Origin: Vanilla planifolia
Lineage: Eukaryota > Streptophyta > Magnoliopsida > Asparagales > Orchidaceae
Direction of reading: 5' to 3'
Assembly (NCBI GenBank): GCA_023846275.1
Contig: CM043870.1
Span: 12,967,527 to 13,031,526 of the forward strand
DNA length: 64,000 bases
In this document: in pieces, positions 60,517-64,000 of the stretch
Layout: every line of letters starts with the position of its first letter
Position numbering within the stretch: position 1 is the stretch's first letter
Program-made: the position numbers and the translations under genes
The notes under the pieces: generated by a model
Seen by the model: the letters and a program-made list of their open reading frames with translations, nothing else
Databases searched by the model: none
Told to the model about the DNA's origin: nothing

Positions 60517-60742
60517 TAATAAGAAAATGGTCGAAGTATGTAACATACTCTTCTATGATGGTTCACAATAAAATAAAAAAGACAATGCTAAAGTGATTTA
60601 GGAATAGGCATTCATTAATCCCATACAAAATCATACAAAATAGCATGACGGAGAACCAATTGACCTTAGAATTACATTAAGGTAGTTTTTGGGAAAGTTT
60701 GAAGGACTCCATACTGTTTACAAAATTAATAGTGACTGAATG
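60517..60742 (-). mobile_element. LINE copy VIII, 3' fragment (0.23 kb)
   Basis: It aligns with the first ~225 bp of the other copies (GGTAGTTTTTGGGAAAGTTT... block near 60680). It then passes into the very 3' end of 18S. A deletion has removed the rest of the LINE and about 600 bp of 18S. Confidence 0.75.
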
Positions 60743-60821
60743 GGAATTCCATTGATCCTTGCCATTTCAAGGAAGGAGAAGTCATCAAAATTTTAGTAGG
60801 TGAACTAATTGAAGTATCATT
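60743..60821 (+). pseudogene. 18S rRNA pseudogene, extreme 3' end
   Basis: GAATTCCATTGATCCTTGCC, CAAGGAAGGAGAAGTCATCA and GTAGGTGAACTAATTGAAGT match the last ~80 nt of 18S (canonical GAGGAAGGAGAAGTCGTAAC, GTAGGTGAACCTGCGGAAGG). It is the only remainder of the 18S 3' half of this unit. Confidence 0.92.
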
Positions 60822-61042
60822 AAAGAGTGCAACAAATGATTAAGTTATCTGCACAACGATTGGGGGTGCAACAGCTATTCAATGTGACAATCTTCCATTA
60901 GAAGTGCTCTTTTTTCAAAATGGAGCTGATGATTTGAAGGATAATTAATAACCTACAACATTGTTATACGGTAAGGTGGAGCAAACGTTAAGCTCACAAG
61001 AAGCGTGTTGTTCATCGCTAGGTTAAGTGGGCCTTGGAAATC
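60822..61042 (+). other. ITS1 relic, third unit
   Basis: It is 221 bp between the 18S end and 5.8S start, similar in length to 9965-10178. Confidence 0.8.
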
Positions 61043-61205
61043 AAACGTTGAGTAACTCATGACAATGAATATCTTGGCACTAAAATTATTGAAGAATGTA
61101 GTGAGATGTGTTACGTGATATGAATTCTACAATCTTGTGAAGCATCCATTTTTGAATGCATGCTGCACTGGTGGGTGCAACCCAAAAGAGTAAATGTGGA
61201 TGGCC
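61043..61205 (+). pseudogene. 5.8S rRNA pseudogene, third unit
   Basis: AAACGTTGAGTAACTCATGA (canonical AAACGACTCTCGGCAACGG), GAATATCTTGGCACT, TTGAAGAATGTAGTGAGATG and TTTTTGAATGCATG appear in 5.8S order at ~164 nt total length. Transition-rich. Confidence 0.9.
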
Positions 61206-61330
61206 CTTTAAGGTATGCATGAAGTATTGAAGCATTGGGTGTTGGTCAGCTATCAATGTGGTAAGAGATGTATGCCATCGAGTTTTATGGTGTTGGCCTG
61301 TAAGAATCGATGTCACATTGGCAAAAGTAG
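61206..61330 (+). other. ITS2 relic, shortened, third unit
   Basis: It shares the TCAGCTATCAATGTGGTAAG block with 10460-10490. It passes directly into 26S sequence at ~nt 640, so the 3' end of ITS2 and the first ~600 nt of 26S are deleted. Confidence 0.7.
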
Positions 61331-62823
61331 GGGCCATCTGACCTTTCTTGAAATACGGATCAAGGAGTTTGACGTTCTTATGAGTTGGCGGACGAGCTAG
61401 TATAAATTGTGTAAGGATGCTGATGATGTGATCCTCATTCAAGCTGTGAGCTATCGATTATACCAATCTTCTATGAATGTTTTAGGTGATTGTATTTGAT
61501 TTGAGATGTAAAAGATTAATAGCTATGTGTATGTGAGATGAAGCTAAAGGAAACTCTAGTGGCTCGTTATGATACTGACATGTAAATCACTCAGCTAACT
61601 TTGTTATATGAGAGAAAAACTTATAAAACAATATAATAACTAGTTCATTTTGAAGATTCCCTCAGGATAGCTAGAGCCAAAGCTAGAGTTCATTCAAGAA
61701 AAACCAATGATTATGGGCATTAGGGGAATAATGCTCTTAACATAGTCACAATCCTTAAAAATAGTTTGGAAGCCACAATAACTTTGATGAGTTGAGCCAA
61801 TGAATCCAGGCTCTAAGCTTGCCATTTATGATAAGCAAAACTAGAATGTCGGATGAACTAAAAGGAAAATGGCTTTGTCTAATTGCATGTCAACCAAAGT
61901 CTTAGAAAGGTTATTAGTCAATTAAGACAAAAAAATGGTGGTCATAGAAGTGGAATTTTGTTAAGGAGTGTTTAACAATTTAGCAGCCTAACCAACCAAC
62001 ACAAAAAATGAATAACACTTAAATATGTGACCCACATATTATTGTTAGTTTAATGCATTGCCTTGATTAGTTAAGAAGTTCAAAGGTCACTACAAAATAG
62101 AGGACTCAACCCCATGTGTAGCATCCACTAGTGTAGATCTTTGTGGTAGGAATAAAATTCAAATGAGAACCTTGATGGCCAAAAGGTTGAAGGGTTCCAT
62201 GTGAATGACACTTGCACATGTGTTAGATGATGTTTAGAGATGGAGAAAACAAGTCATGGAGTGTTATTTCACACTTGCATAAAAAAGTTTAGTTAAAATT
62301 CTTGAGCTGAGATATGATAGTTATTGGTAACTTCAAGTTGTTTAAAGGAATTGTAGGGGCCTAAAAAATTGTTATCTTTTCTTCTTCATAGGCTGTCTGC
62401 CCTAGACACTGCTAAATTAGTGATAGAGCAAAGAGGTTTGATGAGCACCACATGTTGAGCGATGTTAGATGCGCACATAGCAACCATTATAATGTTTTAT
62501 GGTCGAGTGCCTTCCATGTTAGATCATATGAATGACTAGACAAGGTTTCAGAGGTGAACAACGTCTAGTTGATGGAGTAATGTAGACAAGAGAAGCTCAG
62601 AAAATGTATTTATAACATTGGGAAAAGGATCTACTCTAAGAGTTTGGCACGAGGTCCTAGTATTGATCCCTTCAATAGTTAGTAGATTGTTTAAGCTACT
62701 CAAACGATGAGAGTTGGCTGATGCATGCTCGCTAGGGGACAAATTAGGAGAGACCCCTATAAAAGACTTCTCTAGGCATCAATTAATCGACTCAAAATAA
62801 GGGCAAACATGGGAAATTTGACT
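61331..62823 (+). pseudogene. 26S rRNA pseudogene, internal part (third unit)
   Basis: Landmarks in order are CTTGAAATACGGATCAAGGA (canonical CTTGAAACACGGACCAAGGA), AAGGATGCTGAT, GGAAACTCTAGTGGCTC, GATTCCCTCAGGATAGCTAG, GGCATTAGGGGAATAATGCT, TTAGTCAATTAAGACA, CAAATGAGAACCTTGATGGC, GAATGACACTTGCACATGTG and AAGGGCAAACATGGGAAATT. The match ends near 62823; the 3' third of 26S is missing. It lacks the Tekay insertion present in unit 1. Confidence 0.92.
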
Positions 62824-63089
62824 TCTACAATATTCACTACAATTTGTGCATCTGGGGCTATTTCCTTTGATGCACACTGCTACAGATGTGCAAGTGATAG
62901 AGACTTGTATGCATTGTATCATTGTGCATGTGTGGTAATGAAATGAAAAGCATTGTTTGAATGTGCATGCGTGTGAAAGCAAGTATATATGCACAGAATG
63001 ACATGCAGTTTGTGTGGTTGGGCAGTCTTGAAAAGTGTGACTTTGTGAAGAATTTGTAGCATTAGAGGCTATTGGTGTATGGATAAGGT

Positions 63090-63775
63090 GATGTTCTATT
63101 GGGAGATTAGCCATCTTCTTTGATGAAATAGTTGCATATGTAGTTCTTAATGGACAATGTGTCATGTAATGTGTCTATTAACTTGGTGGAAGTTGGATGG
63201 TAAAATATGGGCTAAGGTTTGTGCATGGTATTCTATTGCCTTAGCTACTTATTACTACTACTATATACATTAGAGCACTTAGTGCACTATAGTAGTCTGT
63301 GCATGCATGATGAGTAGGACGTGTGTATCTTATGGCATCCTTTGTGTGCAATTGTTGGTGCACATAATGTGTAACTTTTATTTTTTTATGTTTTAGTGCT
63401 ATAAGATGCTAGATTTTGGATAAGGTGGCACCGTGTTGGGAGACTTCCCCTTTTCTAATTGAAATGGTCAATATACACAACTACAAGGGGCAATGTGTGG
63501 CATGGTGTAGTTAGTGGTGATGCAAAAGTTAAATGATGCAATATGCACTAAAGTTTGTGGGGGCTTGCAAAGTGTAGATTATATTTTTGAATTTTTAGTG
63601 ATGTTGGGTGGTCGCACATGGATGTTGTGTTGCACTATTAGAAGAATTACTATGCTCCTTAATGGAATTGTCACGACGTGTAATTTGGAAGTGGCAATCG
63701 ATATTACGATTTTGTTTGTGTTGAAATGGAAGTTGGTTGGAAGAATATGCACTATGGTTTGTGCATTCTAAAAGC
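63090..63775 (+). repeat. ~330-bp spacer subrepeats (IGS), third unit
   Basis: Unit marks GGGAGATTAGCC (63101), GGGAGACTTCCC (63438) and a shortened unit near 63650, spaced ~337 and ~212 bp. Each carries an AATATG(C/G)(A/G)CTAAGGTTTGTG-like block also found at 27352-27370. Confidence 0.8.
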
Positions 63776-63847
63776 TATTTAAAATTAATTTGAAAGACTA
63801 ATCTAGAAATGTTTACATAAAAAAATTATAGTTTTAATATCAAAAAG

Positions 63848-63891
<44 letters not shown>
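63848..63891 (+). repeat. (AT)n microsatellite with one C interruption
   Basis: ATATAT run broken by a single ACATAT in the middle, within the spacer relic. Confidence 0.95.
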
Positions 63892-64000
63892 GAAAGTTTA
63901 ATTGAGATAAATTTAAACTATATAATATAACAAAATTGACGAAAAGAATTTAAAGAATTAACATAAATGTTATAAAAAATGATGCATTCCAAGGTGCTAA

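Larger units (their letters stand above)
62824..64000 (+). other. rDNA intergenic spacer relic, third unit
   Basis: It carries the same ~330-bp subrepeat family as the spacer at 26716-29138, then a microsatellite and plain AT-rich sequence to the window end. The link to 26S at 62823 is by deletion of the 26S 3' third. No gene seen. Confidence 0.75.

Noticed and set aside
30189..60742. R2-type element (restriction-like endonuclease) as the rDNA LINE
   Set aside because: The readable endonuclease blocks are APE-type (RLDR, HLP..LDH) and lie upstream of RT, with RNase H after RT, as in plant L1.
61086..61442. 118-codon minus-strand open frame
   Set aside because: It is antisense to 5.8S, ITS2 and 26S relics on the plus strand; chance opening.
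1..64000. CRISPR arrays, tRNA genes, bacterial-type operons or intact host genes
   Set aside because: No regularly spaced short repeats, no cloverleaf sequence recognised by eye, and no long host-like frame or exon series; all long frames belong to the Tekay element.

Overview
This window comes from a large, repeat-rich land-plant nuclear genome. I cannot name the species and see no intact host protein-coding gene. It is a decayed 18S-5.8S-26S ribosomal DNA array on the + strand, riddled with retrotransposons. The rRNA-like stretches are recognisable along their whole length but carry many substitutions, mostly C to T and G to A, so they are long-silenced pseudogenes.

Layout of the rDNA. Unit 1 runs from 18S 3' part (9272-9964) through ITS1, 5.8S and ITS2 to 26S (10593-11602, resuming at 22545-23905). 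A second, partly overlapping 26S copy (23906-26715) is fused behind it. An intergenic spacer with ~330-bp subrepeats follows (26716-29138), then the 5' part of the next 18S gene (29139-30188). That 18S gene resumes only at 60743, as its last ~80 bases, followed by ITS1, 5.8S, ITS2, a partial 26S and spacer to the window end.

What interrupts 18S is the main discovery. A plant L1-like LINE (APE-type endonuclease, reverse transcriptase, RNase H), antisense to rRNA, sits at one exact 18S position, just after TTTGGGTTCC and before GGGGGGAGTATGG. Two different 18S genes are hit at this site. Six LINE copies (30189-60742) stand head to tail in one and at least two (1-9250) in the other. They share one 3' end, differ in 5' truncation, and most are separated by an ~18-20 bp remnant of the 18S target. 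This is the pattern expected from repeated target-primed insertion of a site-specific element into its own target-site duplication.

Later insertions. LINE copy III was hit by a Ty1/copia element on the minus strand (33291-~43100, right LTR truncated), which was itself hit by another LTR element now reduced to a solo LTR (35804-37706, 5-bp duplication CATAC). The 26S pseudogene was hit recently by a complete Ty3/gypsy chromovirus, probably Tekay/Del (11603-22539). It has 3.2-kb LTRs that differ by two substitutions and an A-tract length, a 5-bp duplication GGCAA, a tRNA-iMet primer site and a Gag-Pol frame with one in-frame amber codon between RNase H and integrase.

Boundaries in decayed sequence are by eye and may be off by tens of bases. 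Exact ones are the Tekay LTRs, the solo LTR and the target-site junctions.
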